Source: a virus | DNA: 36,270 nucleotides | Direction: 5' to 3' (one strand) | Virus record (IMG/VR): IMGVR_UViG_3300042542_000217 | Span: 1 to 36,270 of that record | Shown: positions 1 through 7,416 of the stretch, in pieces | Layout of the letters: the number at the start of each line of letters is the position of its first letter | Position numbering within the stretch: the stretch's first letter is position 1 | Notes under the pieces: generated by a model | The model's database searches: none | Told to the model about the DNA's origin: nothing | The model's input: the letters and a program-made list of their open reading frames with translations, nothing else | Position numbers and translations under genes: made by a program

Positions 1-127
1 GCCTTGTCAGTTGGCTTTGATGTGCCTGACGTGGACTGCATTATCTGGTGCAGGCCGACCAAGTCGCCTGTGCTATATGTCCAGGGCATGGGCCGCGGCA
101 CCCGCATTGCTGACGGCAAGGCCGACT
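1..127. repeat. Terminal direct repeat, left copy
   Basis: These bases are identical to the last 127 bases of the window. The copy lies inside the helicase reading frame, which stays in register across the junction. The simplest reading is an assembly overlap of a circular or circularly permuted molecule. A k-mer-sized overlap such as 127 is typical of de Bruijn graph assemblers (inference). A true short terminal repeat cannot be excluded from sequence alone. Confidence 0.9.
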
Positions 128-699
128 GCCTGGTGCTCGACTTTACCGACACCGTGGAGCGCCTGGGGCCGGTGGACATCATCAAGGGCCGGGCTAGGAT
201 CAAGCGCAACATTGACCAAGAGGGGCCGTACAGCATCTGCCCTGAGTGCGGTGAACGCAACGCCCCCATGGCGCTGGTTTGCACCGCCTGTGGCGCCACG
301 ATCCGCGAAGAAGAAGCCAAGCCCATGGACGCCAAAGTGTCCCTGGCCGCGCTGTTGTCAGCCCAGGTGCAGTCAACCGTCACTTGGCATGACGTGACAA
401 GGGTTGATTACAAACTGCACCGTAAAGAAGGCAAGCCAGACAGCATGAGGGTGGATTACTACGCCGGCATACTTAAATGCGCGAGCGAGTGGGTGTGCTT
501 TGACCACACTGGTTACGCCAGCCAAAAGGCCGTGTCTTGGTGGCTGCAGCGCAGTTTAGACAATAGTTATCCCAATTCGGTTGCTCGAGCCATTGAAGTT
601 GTAATGGGTGAACGGCCAGACTATTTGCGAAAACCCCGCCGCATTGCAACTCGTAAGAACGGCAAATTTACAGAGGTAAAAGAATATGAATTTGATTGA
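1..699 (+). CDS. SF2 DEAD/DEAH-type helicase, C-terminal part
   Basis: This is the continuation of the gene that starts near the right end of the window; joined, the protein is 539 residues. This part carries the second RecA-like domain, with motif VI QGMGRGTR at joined residues 335-342, followed by a four-cysteine zinc-ribbon-like element (C387, C390, C401, C404). The C-terminal 130 residues are of unknown fold. The protein should use ATP to unwind or remodel DNA during phage replication or recombination. It follows the Cas4-like nuclease and Sak4-like ATPase in one operon, which supports a recombination role. The next gene overlaps its end by 14 bases. Function is confident at the superfamily level, but substrate and polarity are unknown. 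Confidence 0.9.
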   Translation, partial: ALSVGFDVPDVDCIIWCRPTKSPVLYVQGMGRGTRIADGKADCLVLDFTDTVERLGPVDIIKGRARIKRNIDQEGPYSICPECGERNAPMALVCTACGATIREEEAKPMDAKVSLAALLSAQVQSTVTWHDVTRVDYKLHRKEGKPDSMRVDYYAGILKCASEWVCFDHTGYASQKAVSWWLQRSLDNSYPNSVARAIEVVMGERPDYLRKPRRIATRKNGKFTEVKEYEFD

Positions 700-889
700 A
701 TTGAATGCCATCAAAACACATTTAAAACGGCAACTTAAGGACATTGAATCTATCCAGGTCACCTGCTTGAATTGTGAACACTTGAAATCTGGCAATAAAT
801 GCGAAAAATTTAATGCCCAGCCACCGACTGAATGGTTGCATGGCCCCGTTGATTGTGAGCACTGGACATGGGATGAGATACCCTTCTAG
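686..889 (+). CDS. Small cysteine-containing protein
   Basis: A 67-residue protein of unknown function. It starts inside the helicase end with a GAGG Shine-Dalgarno nine bases upstream. The N-terminal third is a probable helix (LNAIKTHLKRQLKDIES). The middle holds CLNCEHLKSGNKCEKF, a CxxC plus C arrangement that could bind one metal together with C57 in VDCEHW. The C-terminus is aromatic and acidic. It resembles small metal-binding proteins common in phage early operons, but I recognise no named family. Coupling to the helicase suggests co-expression only. Confidence 0.75.
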   Translation: MNLIELNAIKTHLKRQLKDIESIQVTCLNCEHLKSGNKCEKFNAQPPTEWLHGPVDCEHWTWDEIPF

Positions 890-903
890 CAGTACGCTAG
901 AAT
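886..903 (+). promoter_or_regulatory. Inverted repeat with GCTAGAAT -10-like motif
   Basis: CTAGC-N5-GCTAG begins inside the upstream stop codon and is followed directly by AAT, giving GCTAGAAT. The same eight bases form the extended -10 element of the rightward control-region promoter. No convincing -35 box lies upstream. It could be an internal promoter or a protein-binding site for the last early genes; the evidence is motif similarity only. Confidence 0.35.
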
Positions 904-910
904 GCCAACA

Positions 911-922
911 CCTTAATTAAGG
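911..922 (+). promoter_or_regulatory. Palindrome overlapping a ribosome binding site
   Basis: CCTTAATTAAGG is a perfect 12-base palindrome whose right arm is part of the AAGGAG Shine-Dalgarno of the following gene. In RNA the CCTT and AAGG arms could pair around AATT and hide the site, though a four-pair stem is weak. In DNA it could be an operator. Confidence 0.35.
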
Positions 923-930
923 AGACAACA

Positions 931-1125
931 ATGAATAATTGGACACCCCCACCAGGCACCAAAATTGTGATGCCAAGTCTTTTAGTGACAAACGCTAAAT
1001 TTAAGCCCAGCCGAGGCTCAGACGTGCAGGCGACTTGGCGCAAGCAGGGTTGGACTGCACCCAGCGCGGGTTTGCCCCCGCCCCCGCCTGAAAAGGTGGT
1101 CGAACCACTGCGCCGGGTGAGGTGA
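931..1125 (+). CDS. Proline-rich small protein
   Basis: A 64-residue protein without a recognised family. A strong AAGGAG site seven bases upstream fixes the start. The sequence is basic, with PPPG near the N-terminus and a run of six prolines near residues 49-54, so it is probably largely unfolded. It opens a tightly packed set of five small genes that ends the rightward operon. Function unknown. Confidence 0.7.
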   Translation: MNNWTPPPGTKIVMPSLLVTNAKFKPSRGSDVQATWRKQGWTAPSAGLPPPPPEKVVEPLRRVR

Positions 1126-1128
1126 GCC

Positions 1129-1278
1129 ATGCCAACATTTGACACATGGACTCAGGAGAACCTGGCCAAATTTGCCGCAGAGGCTTACGTAAAGATGCAA
1201 GAGCAAGACGACCGCATCCAGCAGCTACAAAACGATTTGAAAACCGCGATTAACGCATACAGGGAGATGTTGAAATGA
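1129..1278 (+). CDS. Small coiled-coil protein
   Basis: A 49-residue ORF starting three bases after the previous stop, with a GGTGAG site just upstream. Its stop overlaps the next ATG as ATGA. Residues 18-45 form a likely amphipathic helix with heptad-like leucine, isoleucine and glutamine spacing (QEQDDRIQQLQNDLKTAI). Such short coiled coils often oligomerise, but nothing visible assigns a role. Confidence rests on the packing and coupling. Confidence 0.65.
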   Translation: MPTFDTWTQENLAKFAAEAYVKMQEQDDRIQQLQNDLKTAINAYREMLK

Positions 1279-1904
1279 GTTACATCGTAGCGTCGTTGCC
1301 GCCCATCAAATGTTTTGTGAAGCGTGAGTTCTTGTACAACGACCACAAAGGGCAAGGTGAATTGGAGCCTGCAATCTGGGTCAGTCTGAAAGCCTTGCGG
1401 GGGCAAGTGTTCCGCATTGAGTCCTTGCTGCCAGCGTACGGTGCGCTGTACGACAAGCTGCCCATCCACGCCTATGTGTGGAAAGAAGACCATGGCAACC
1501 TACCCATTGACACGCTCCAATTGTGGGACTGCATGGGTTACAGATTTACAGTCATTGAGAAAATCGGCTTGCGTAACTTGGGCGTGAAATTTTTGGGCAA
1601 AGACAAGCAATGGCACTTTGGGCGGTACTTGTTCACCGTGGACTTTTGCGCTGACGGCATGGACTTGGACACGGGCTTTACCGAGCAGGCCGAGGAGCAC
1701 AAGTCCTTCAACTGGATCATGTTGGACAACGGCCAGTTTGCTTGTCAACCCAACAACAGATGCCTGTGGTACGACCAGAGCCTAATACCTGCGGAGACAA
1801 AGTTTCCTGACTTCCAAGCGGCGCAGCGCCTGTGGACAGTGGACGGCACACGCAAGTGGTCAGCAGGGGACGATTGGTTTTACGACATCAAGGAGAAGAC
1901 ATGA
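1275..1904 (+). CDS. Conserved-looking phage protein of unknown function
   Basis: A 209-residue soluble protein that overlaps both neighbours by four bases. The composition is typical of a folded globular protein: many aromatics, an early hydrophobic core (YIVASLPPIKCFVKREFLY) and a central block YRFTVIEKIGLRNLGVKFLG of strand-helix character. No signal peptide, membrane span or catalytic motif is visible. I do not recognise a family. The position at the end of the early operon suggests a replication-support or host-modifying protein, but that is weak. Confidence 0.85.
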   Translation: MSYIVASLPPIKCFVKREFLYNDHKGQGELEPAIWVSLKALRGQVFRIESLLPAYGALYDKLPIHAYVWKEDHGNLPIDTLQLWDCMGYRFTVIEKIGLRNLGVKFLGKDKQWHFGRYLFTVDFCADGMDLDTGFTEQAEEHKSFNWIMLDNGQFACQPNNRCLWYDQSLIPAETKFPDFQAAQRLWTVDGTRKWSAGDDWFYDIKEKT

Positions 1905-2005
1905 TTGAAACCATACTTGCCGTGTTTGCCGTTGGATTTCTTGGGATCGCGGTGGGCATTGGCGTGATCTGTCTGATGGTCTGGATGGCGCTCAATGAAG
2001 ACTAG
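1901..2005 (+). CDS. Single-span membrane mini-protein
   Basis: A 34-residue ORF with ATGA overlap to the previous gene. Nearly the whole chain is one hydrophobic span (ILAVFAVGFLGIAVGIGVIC and beyond) ending in a short charged tail NED. It should insert in the inner membrane. Candidate roles are lysis timing or superinfection effects, by analogy with other phage micro-proteins; none can be shown here. Confidence 0.6.
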   Translation: MIETILAVFAVGFLGIAVGIGVICLMVWMALNED

Positions 2006-2174
2006 AGGCGGCGCCAGGCCAGGTAGCGGGCGCAAGCCCACACCCATCAGCGAGTCCAGAGCCATAACGCTGTGGAACCAAGGAGTCACCAAGAAGGACA
2101 TCGCCAAGCGCTTTGGCGTGGACTACCAGGTGATTCGGTACTTCTTCAAGAAGATGCAGATGTTTAGGACATGA
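1995..2174 (+). CDS. Small helix-turn-helix DNA-binding protein
   Basis: A 59-residue basic protein that starts 11 bases before the previous stop. The N-terminus RGGARPGSGRKP is a basic, glycine-rich arm often found before helix-turn-helix domains in phage proteins. Residues 23-54 then read as two helices with a turn (GVTKKDIAKRFGVDYQVIRY), like resolvase or transposase-type HTH units. It may regulate the phage switch to late genes or assist packaging; the target is unknown. It is the last gene of the rightward operon, and its 3' end overlaps that of the convergent lysozyme gene by 11 bases. Confidence 0.75.
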   Translation: MKTRGGARPGSGRKPTPISESRAITLWNQGVTKKDIAKRFGVDYQVIRYFFKKMQMFRT

Positions 2175-2640
2175 ACAGCGCGGCTTCGTCCTTGCGGCGG
2201 TTCTCAAGCCCTCGGAGCACCTTGCCGCCGGCCTTGCAGTATTGCAACAGCGACGCTATGGCCGCGTCTTTTTCCCCGCGAAGAACCTTCTGACGGAAGG
2301 TGCTGCGCTGTAGCGTTCCCAGACCAACGTTAAAAGCAAAGCTGACGCAAGCGTCGTATTGGCCTTGGGTAAGAGCCACGGGAATAAGCTGGGCCACGCC
2401 ACGCTCAAAGCGCTGGAGATCGGATCTAAGAATTCCATCTACTTCGTCTTTTGAAAACGTGCGATTGTCTTCTGGGCGAAGCGGGTAAGCGCCTCTTTGA
2501 TCCATTGGAATTTTTGCTTGATCTGGGTAAAGAACATGTCCGACTCCTATTGTCCAAAGCTGTGCTGGGCACCGGTACGGCTTGTACCGGATGCCCTCAT
2601 GGTGCTGGATCATCTTGATCGCATCAGCGCTGACGTTCAT
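2164..2640 (-). CDS. Endolysin, GH24 T4-type lysozyme
   Basis: A 158-residue muramidase that cleaves peptidoglycan glycan strands at lysis. The family's catalytic pattern E-8-(D/C)-5-T is visible as E15, C24 and T30 (HHEG, RCPAQLWT, then IGVGH). The aspartate position is a cysteine, as in P1 Lyz-like members. The downstream block ALTQGQYDACVSFAFNVG is the conserved second family motif. No signal peptide or signal-anchor is evident, so export should depend on the adjacent holin. It overlaps the holin stop by four bases and is the last gene of the leftward operon. No spanin pair was recognised. Confidence 0.95.
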   Translation of the reverse strand: MNVSADAIKMIQHHEGIRYKPYRCPAQLWTIGVGHVLYPDQAKIPMDQRGAYPLRPEDNRTFSKDEVDGILRSDLQRFERGVAQLIPVALTQGQYDACVSFAFNVGLGTLQRSTFRQKVLRGEKDAAIASLLQYCKAGGKVLRGLENRRKDEAALFMS

Positions 2641-3143
2641 TTCGACTTAAACGCTTGGCCGCCAAACCAAAACGACACGATGCAAGCCCAGATGATCTGG
2701 GTCTCATCGTCCCACAGGTGATTGAGCGCCACATCAAAGGCCACGTCTGTATGCCAGGCGTAATAAAAACCAAAAATCTCAACAAACATAAACATGGCAA
2801 ACATGCCGTAGGTGATCACTGAGCGGGTCGCAGCGCGCATGTTGGTCACCCAGATGCTGGCGCCTTGGCCCAAGGCTATGTCGTGCGCATAAAGCGCTTG
2901 GCGCTCTTGCATGGCCGTCTGGTTGTTGGTGACCTCGGCGTTGATCTGAATCTGCTCGGTCTGGATGTGCTCGATGCGCTCCTGCGCCTCCAAGCCAGCT
3001 TTCTTTAGCGTGAGCTCGCGCTCGGTTTGCATGGCGGCCAGCGCCAGCTCATGCTTCTTGTCAGCGCGGTCTTGGAATAGCTCAAGGATTTTGGGCAGGC
3101 CGCCCATCAGGAAACTGATTAGGCTAGAAAACAGGGTCAGCAT
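2637..3143 (-). CDS. Holin, 3-TM GTA/phage type
   Basis: A 168-residue protein with a short hydrophobic N-terminal segment (LFSSLISFLMGGLPKILELF), a central charged coiled-coil of about 65 residues, and two C-terminal spans (ITYGMFAMFMFVEIFGFYYAW and IIWACIVSFWFGGQAF). This arrangement fits the holin family named for gene-transfer-agent release (Pfam GTA_holin_3TM, from memory). It should form the inner-membrane lesion that frees the endolysin. Its stop overlaps the lysozyme start, which matches a holin-endolysin cassette. Confidence 0.88.
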   Translation of the reverse strand: MLTLFSSLISFLMGGLPKILELFQDRADKKHELALAAMQTERELTLKKAGLEAQERIEHIQTEQIQINAEVTNNQTAMQERQALYAHDIALGQGASIWVTNMRAATRSVITYGMFAMFMFVEIFGFYYAWHTDVAFDVALNHLWDDETQIIWACIVSFWFGGQAFKSK

Positions 3144-3145
3144 GT

Positions 3146-3601
3146 TTAACCTTTTAATTCAAAACTGAGGTTGGTATGGCGCGGGTACTGCACAACGCGC
3201 TCGCCCTCGGGGCATTTGTATTTGATGGTTGCCAGCAAGGTTGCCTTGCCTTCAGCAATCTTCTCTTTTCTCACCATCGTCAACTGGTAGGTAAACGTGT
3301 CGATCTCTGGCCCTGCTGGGCCGCTGAATCTGCTTGCTGTGGTGGTTGCCTCATGCACCATGCCATTTGCGTCCCGAATGCTTGGGGTAAAGCTCTCAAC
3401 AGAACAGTCGTCGCGCTTCTTGATCCGCGCAACGGTGACGTTGATGGGCTGGCCAGCCTCTGCCACAATTTTAAAATGCTCTGGTGACCATTCAAGAATG
3501 GCCCTATCAAACCAACCAAATTTATCGGCCAACGTGTAACTGCCGCCCAGTGCGGCAACACTGGCCGCAACTGCTCCAATGGCTTTGGTGAGGTCGATCA
3601 T
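3146..3601 (-). CDS. Membrane-anchored protein in lysis cassette
   Basis: A 151-residue protein with one probable N-terminal membrane segment (residues about 6-24, AIGAVAASVAALGGS) followed by a roughly 120-residue beta-rich domain. That domain holds two cysteines (DDCSVE and YKCPEG) which could form a disulphide if exported. It sits just upstream of the holin and overlaps the preceding gene by four bases. Possible roles are an antiholin, a spanin-like protein or a periplasmic inhibitor. I recognise no family. Confidence 0.8.
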   Translation of the reverse strand: MIDLTKAIGAVAASVAALGGSYTLADKFGWFDRAILEWSPEHFKIVAEAGQPINVTVARIKKRDDCSVESFTPSIRDANGMVHEATTTASRFSGPAGPEIDTFTYQLTMVRKEKIAEGKATLLATIKYKCPEGERVVQYPRHTNLSFELKG

Positions 3602-3822
3602 TTGTCGGCTTTGTTGTCTAGCTTGTCGAAAATCTTGCCCAGCATCTCGCGGATGTCGCGGATGTCGGCTTTGTAGTCGTCTTTGCTTATGTAGTTATGT
3701 GGCATGTTGCGCACGTCACCGTCTAGCCGGTCGATGGCGATGTAGATGCGGTTGAGCGTCCACCCGCCGAAGAACCCAGCAATGGCCACGGCGATGTTGA
3801 AGAGCACTTGGTAGTCCATCAT
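3598..3822 (-). CDS. Small membrane protein with coiled-coil tail
   Basis: A 74-residue protein with an N-terminal span (LFNIAVAIAGFFGGWTL) and a cytoplasmic tail ending in a probable coiled coil (DYKADIRDIREMLGKIFDKL). Small proteins of this form are frequent next to phage holins and may modulate them, but that is context only. It overlaps both neighbours by four bases. Confidence 0.8.
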   Translation of the reverse strand: MMDYQVLFNIAVAIAGFFGGWTLNRIYIAIDRLDGDVRNMPHNYISKDDYKADIRDIREMLGKIFDKLDNKADK

Positions 3823-5738
3823 TCGCCTGTTGATCCCACACCGCGAACCTCAAAGTACGGCGGGGCCAAGTTGTTTTGGTTTTGCTGTTTTGGCGCTAAC
3901 TGGTTGGGTTGTTTAAGGGCTTCTTTGACTTTGCCTTTGACTTCTATGGTGCGGGCAATTTCAGCAGCGGATTTAGCTCCAGGAAATCTTAAAGCCTGCA
4001 AAGCCTCAAGGCCACGCAAAACAGCACCAGAGGTATTGCTGAAATTAACGGCGCCAGGCTCTTTAACCATGACATCTTTAATTGCATCACGCAAATCCAT
4101 TATTTCATTGCGGCCAGTTTTGCCATACATATAAGCAAGTTTTTCTTCTCTATCAAGTTCAGTAACAAAATTACTAAATCTTTCTAAAGCGCGAAGACTG
4201 TCTTTTTCATCGCCTTTTTTAAGCAACAAATCTTTCATTCGTTGCAAAGTTTGTCCTTGCAATTCTTTGTAAGCCTCTCTGCCTTCTGGTGTTTTCTTTA
4301 ACAATGATGTAACAGTTCTCATTTCTTCCAATGAACCATCAACCACAACATGGTTGTAAACATCATCAAGCGCAATTCTTCGATCTTTATATCCAGCTTT
4401 TGTGCCAAGCAATTTGTCAACTCGTGAAACATCTTCAAATTGTTTTGCTAATTGCGTTCTGGCTTGGCGAGCTTCTTGATACAATTTGCCACCGGCGCCA
4501 TCACCAATTTGAGTAATCAAATCTTTCATTGGTTTGGCGCTTGGCGAATCTTTAGCTGTGCCAACTACTTGGTAAATGTCTTCTAAATTGCGAATTGAAA
4601 TGGTTCCAGTTTTTTGTGGATCATTCATGGCCAACAATTCAGCCACATCATTCAATATTGGATCTAATTTTTCACGGCGTGTGGTGCTTTTTGTTCCAAT
4701 GTAATCAAGCAAACTTTGATATGGAACTTGTTCTAAAGTTTCGCCAGAATCATCTGCCAATTTGTATTTGGCTTTATAAGCATCAAATGCTTTGGTGTAT
4801 TGATTATTTAAGGCTTTGTCAACAATTCTGCCAGTTTTGCGAATTTCACCACGATCTGCAGTTGAACCAACTTCTGCAGTCATGCGTTCAAAATTTCCAA
4901 TAATGTCTTTTTGTTTTCCAGCTTCAAAAAGTTTCATTTGTTCAGCCAATTTTGTTTTGGCATCTTCAGAAATTCCAGTAATAACACCGCGTTGAACTTC
5001 TGATTCAAATTGTTGTTGAGGCAAATTTTTAGTGCGTTCACCAAGTGTTGAGCGAATGCCAAATTGCTCTAAGCGTTGCTGGCGCATCAAGTCTTCAGCG
5101 GTGCTGGCCGCACCCATGCCAACCATGCCAGGCTGTTCGCGGGTCATCACATTGGCCAAAACATTGCGCACTGGTGCGGTTGCCTGGGTGATGGCAGGGC
5201 GAGCAACTGCACCGGCCTGCATTAAAGCGGCAGGCGCCAGAGCGTTTATGCTTGTCCCAACAGCCCCTAAAGTTGGTGGCAAAGCTCCAGTAATTGGCTG
5301 CAAGAACTCACCCACAGCACCCAAAATTTCTCTGGATGTTTGTGTGCGTGGTTGGTAAAACTGTTCACGTGCTTTAGCAGCCATTGCTTTACCAGCAGCA
5401 ATCGCTTGCGAAGAACCTTGAGGAGCTGCATTTGTCAATTCACCATATATGGTAGCAAGAGGTGCAGCAATACTAGATGCCAAACCGCCGGCCAAAACGG
5501 CTGGCGTTTCAATCACGCCCATAATGCGGTCACGCATAGAGACTTCGGGAGCTGCTTTGCCAGTTATGACATTTTCAGCGCCTGGTATGCCCGTTCCAGC
5601 ACTTAAACCAATGGTCTTGTAAAAGTCCATTTTTGGCATTTTTGCATAAAATTTTTCATGCAAAGAATTGGCCAAAGCAAGGTCTGGCACTGAGTTATAT
5701 TCAGGATATTCGGCGCGGAATTCAGCAAGGGTAGCCAT
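3819..5738 (-). CDS. Probable ejection (internal virion) protein, P22 gp16 position
   Basis: A 639-residue protein. Its N-terminus (FRAEYPEYNSVPDLALANSL then HEKFYAKM) matches a short motif I know from many phage internal virion proteins. Alanine-rich hydrophobic stretches follow at about residues 75-100 and 135-185, then a long helical middle and a lysine-rich end. It is the last of three large proteins after the gp10-like gene, which is where P22 encodes gp7, gp20 and gp16, the proteins ejected with the DNA. No lysozyme-like active site was seen. Bases about 4170-5010 are clearly more AT-rich than the ends of the gene, hinting at a mosaic join. Confidence 0.75.
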   Translation of the reverse strand: MATLAEFRAEYPEYNSVPDLALANSLHEKFYAKMPKMDFYKTIGLSAGTGIPGAENVITGKAAPEVSMRDRIMGVIETPAVLAGGLASSIAAPLATIYGELTNAAPQGSSQAIAAGKAMAAKAREQFYQPRTQTSREILGAVGEFLQPITGALPPTLGAVGTSINALAPAALMQAGAVARPAITQATAPVRNVLANVMTREQPGMVGMGAASTAEDLMRQQRLEQFGIRSTLGERTKNLPQQQFESEVQRGVITGISEDAKTKLAEQMKLFEAGKQKDIIGNFERMTAEVGSTADRGEIRKTGRIVDKALNNQYTKAFDAYKAKYKLADDSGETLEQVPYQSLLDYIGTKSTTRREKLDPILNDVAELLAMNDPQKTGTISIRNLEDIYQVVGTAKDSPSAKPMKDLITQIGDGAGGKLYQEARQARTQLAKQFEDVSRVDKLLGTKAGYKDRRIALDDVYNHVVVDGSLEEMRTVTSLLKKTPEGREAYKELQGQTLQRMKDLLLKKGDEKDSLRALERFSNFVTELDREEKLAYMYGKTGRNEIMDLRDAIKDVMVKEPGAVNFSNTSGAVLRGLEALQALRFPGAKSAAEIARTIEVKGKVKEALKQPNQLAPKQQNQNNLAPPYFEVRGVGSTGE

Positions 5739-5740
5739 GA

Positions 5741-7408
5741 TTAAAGTCCTGGTAAGCCCAATGGATTGGTTGGCGTTGCGTTGGGTATACCACCACCACG
5801 GCCTGCGGCAGCCGGAGCACCCCCACCGCCATAACCTTCAATGTATTTTTTACCCTCTCTATTGGTAGAAATTTTCATACCTTCAACAGCACGTTCTCTG
5901 GCGGCTGCTTTTTGTGCAATTACTTTTTCGCCTTCGCCAATTAAAGGGAAAAACTCTTTAATTGTGTTGGATATTTCAGATGCGCCAAAAGCAGCTCCAG
6001 AAGTTTTGCGCAAATAAGCAGTAGCAAAAGCCAATTGTGATTGTGCTAATTTTTGTTGATCTGCGTTTGGCCCAATTAAACCAGTTGGGTCTGCATTAAA
6101 TGTTGATTGAATAACATTTCCAATACCATCGCCAACACCAAATGGAACCATTTGTGCCAATCCAGTCAAAAGCCCCGGCACAACTGCATTTTTAACAGTG
6201 CCTGATTTTTCCAATTGCTTGATGGTATTTTGTGCCTGTGCCATTGCACCGCCAAACATAGCTGCATTGCTTTGGGTTTCGGTCATTGCTGTGCCCTTGC
6301 CCATCAATGGCACACCAGGCGCACCTGCTGCAGGCGGCGCCATACCTGGCGCGGCTGGTCCAGCACTCGGCGCAGGCAGTCTTGCACCAGGCACACCGCC
6401 ACCAGGCATTGCTGGAGCAGCCGCGGGAGCAGCGCCACCAACAGTAACGGGGAAGGCTTGCAGTGTTCTTTTGTTGACGCCGACAATGCTGCCGTCTTCA
6501 GCTTCTTTAAGCTCAAAGCCTGGGTTGGCTTTTTCATAAGCAAATTTAGCTTGATCAAATGCAAAACGTGATGCGGCAAGGTCTGCTTGCCTTTGTGAAG
6601 TAATGTCGGCAAATGTTTTGCCTTTGGTAAATTCACTGCCTGGCACAACGGTGGCTGGACCACCCAACCCAGGAAAGGACATTACACGGCCACCAGGGCC
6701 GGTGTCTTGGGCAAAGGTAGTTGGTTTGTTTAGCTTAATAAACTCAGTCATGCCTAAAGCGTTTTGGTTTTTCCATACGTTAAACTCTTGGGGAGTTTTG
6801 GGAATCTCAGCCAATGCAGCTTCAAGAGGAACGCTAGAAATGGTGTCTTTTAAATACGGGTCGTTATACATTGCAATAGTCCATTGCGCGGCGGCTTCTG
6901 GGCTATTGACTTTACCAAGCTGATCACGAAACTGAGCGGTTCTAGTAGTAGCTAACTCTTGTCTTGATTTCTGTTGCGTTAAACTAGCCGTGTCTATATC
7001 AGTTTGCGTTTTTCTGGCAAGCAATCCTTTTTGTTCCATCTCATTTATCCTTGCCAGTTCAGCAGGAATTAGATTGGGCGCAGTTGTTCTTAATTTGTCA
7101 ACAATTGCCTGCCTCATGTTGTCATAGTTAATTCCTCCACGCGCTGCGCCCATGCCAGCAAGAGTCCCGCCCGCCGGACTAGCGGCTGCGCCTCCGCCCA
7201 TGTTTCCGCCGCCGCCATAATATGCTCCATAGGCTTGGCCTAGCGCATTTTGGCCTTGCTCGGCACGTCTTGCTGCGCCAAGTTGAAACTGTGCCAAAGC
7301 ATTTTGCTGTTGCGCGTTTTCAACTTGCGCCATCTGAGCGTACTGCGCCAATTGATTTGGCACTTCAAGAGGCCGGATACCCAATGCGATAGAAGGATCG
7401 AGTGCCAT
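5741..7408 (-). CDS. Probable ejection protein with low-complexity linkers, P22 gp20 position
   Basis: A 555-residue protein. The glutamine- and alanine-rich N-terminal helix (about residues 18-60) leads to a glycine patch (YYGGGGNMGGGAAA). A central domain follows, then a long proline-alanine-glycine linker (about 320-375), and a C-terminal helical domain ending in another glycine-rich stretch. The block LRKTSGAAFGASEISNTIKE near residue 470 resembles a helical segment seen in many phage virion proteins. Position and composition suggest a protein carried in the capsid and expelled with the genome. No enzyme motif is visible. Confidence 0.72.
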   Translation of the reverse strand: MALDPSIALGIRPLEVPNQLAQYAQMAQVENAQQQNALAQFQLGAARRAEQGQNALGQAYGAYYGGGGNMGGGAAASPAGGTLAGMGAARGGINYDNMRQAIVDKLRTTAPNLIPAELARINEMEQKGLLARKTQTDIDTASLTQQKSRQELATTRTAQFRDQLGKVNSPEAAAQWTIAMYNDPYLKDTISSVPLEAALAEIPKTPQEFNVWKNQNALGMTEFIKLNKPTTFAQDTGPGGRVMSFPGLGGPATVVPGSEFTKGKTFADITSQRQADLAASRFAFDQAKFAYEKANPGFELKEAEDGSIVGVNKRTLQAFPVTVGGAAPAAAPAMPGGGVPGARLPAPSAGPAAPGMAPPAAGAPGVPLMGKGTAMTETQSNAAMFGGAMAQAQNTIKQLEKSGTVKNAVVPGLLTGLAQMVPFGVGDGIGNVIQSTFNADPTGLIGPNADQQKLAQSQLAFATAYLRKTSGAAFGASEISNTIKEFFPLIGEGEKVIAQKAAARERAVEGMKISTNREGKKYIEGYGGGGAPAAAGRGGGIPNATPTNPLGLPGL

Positions 7409-7416
7409 GATTTACC

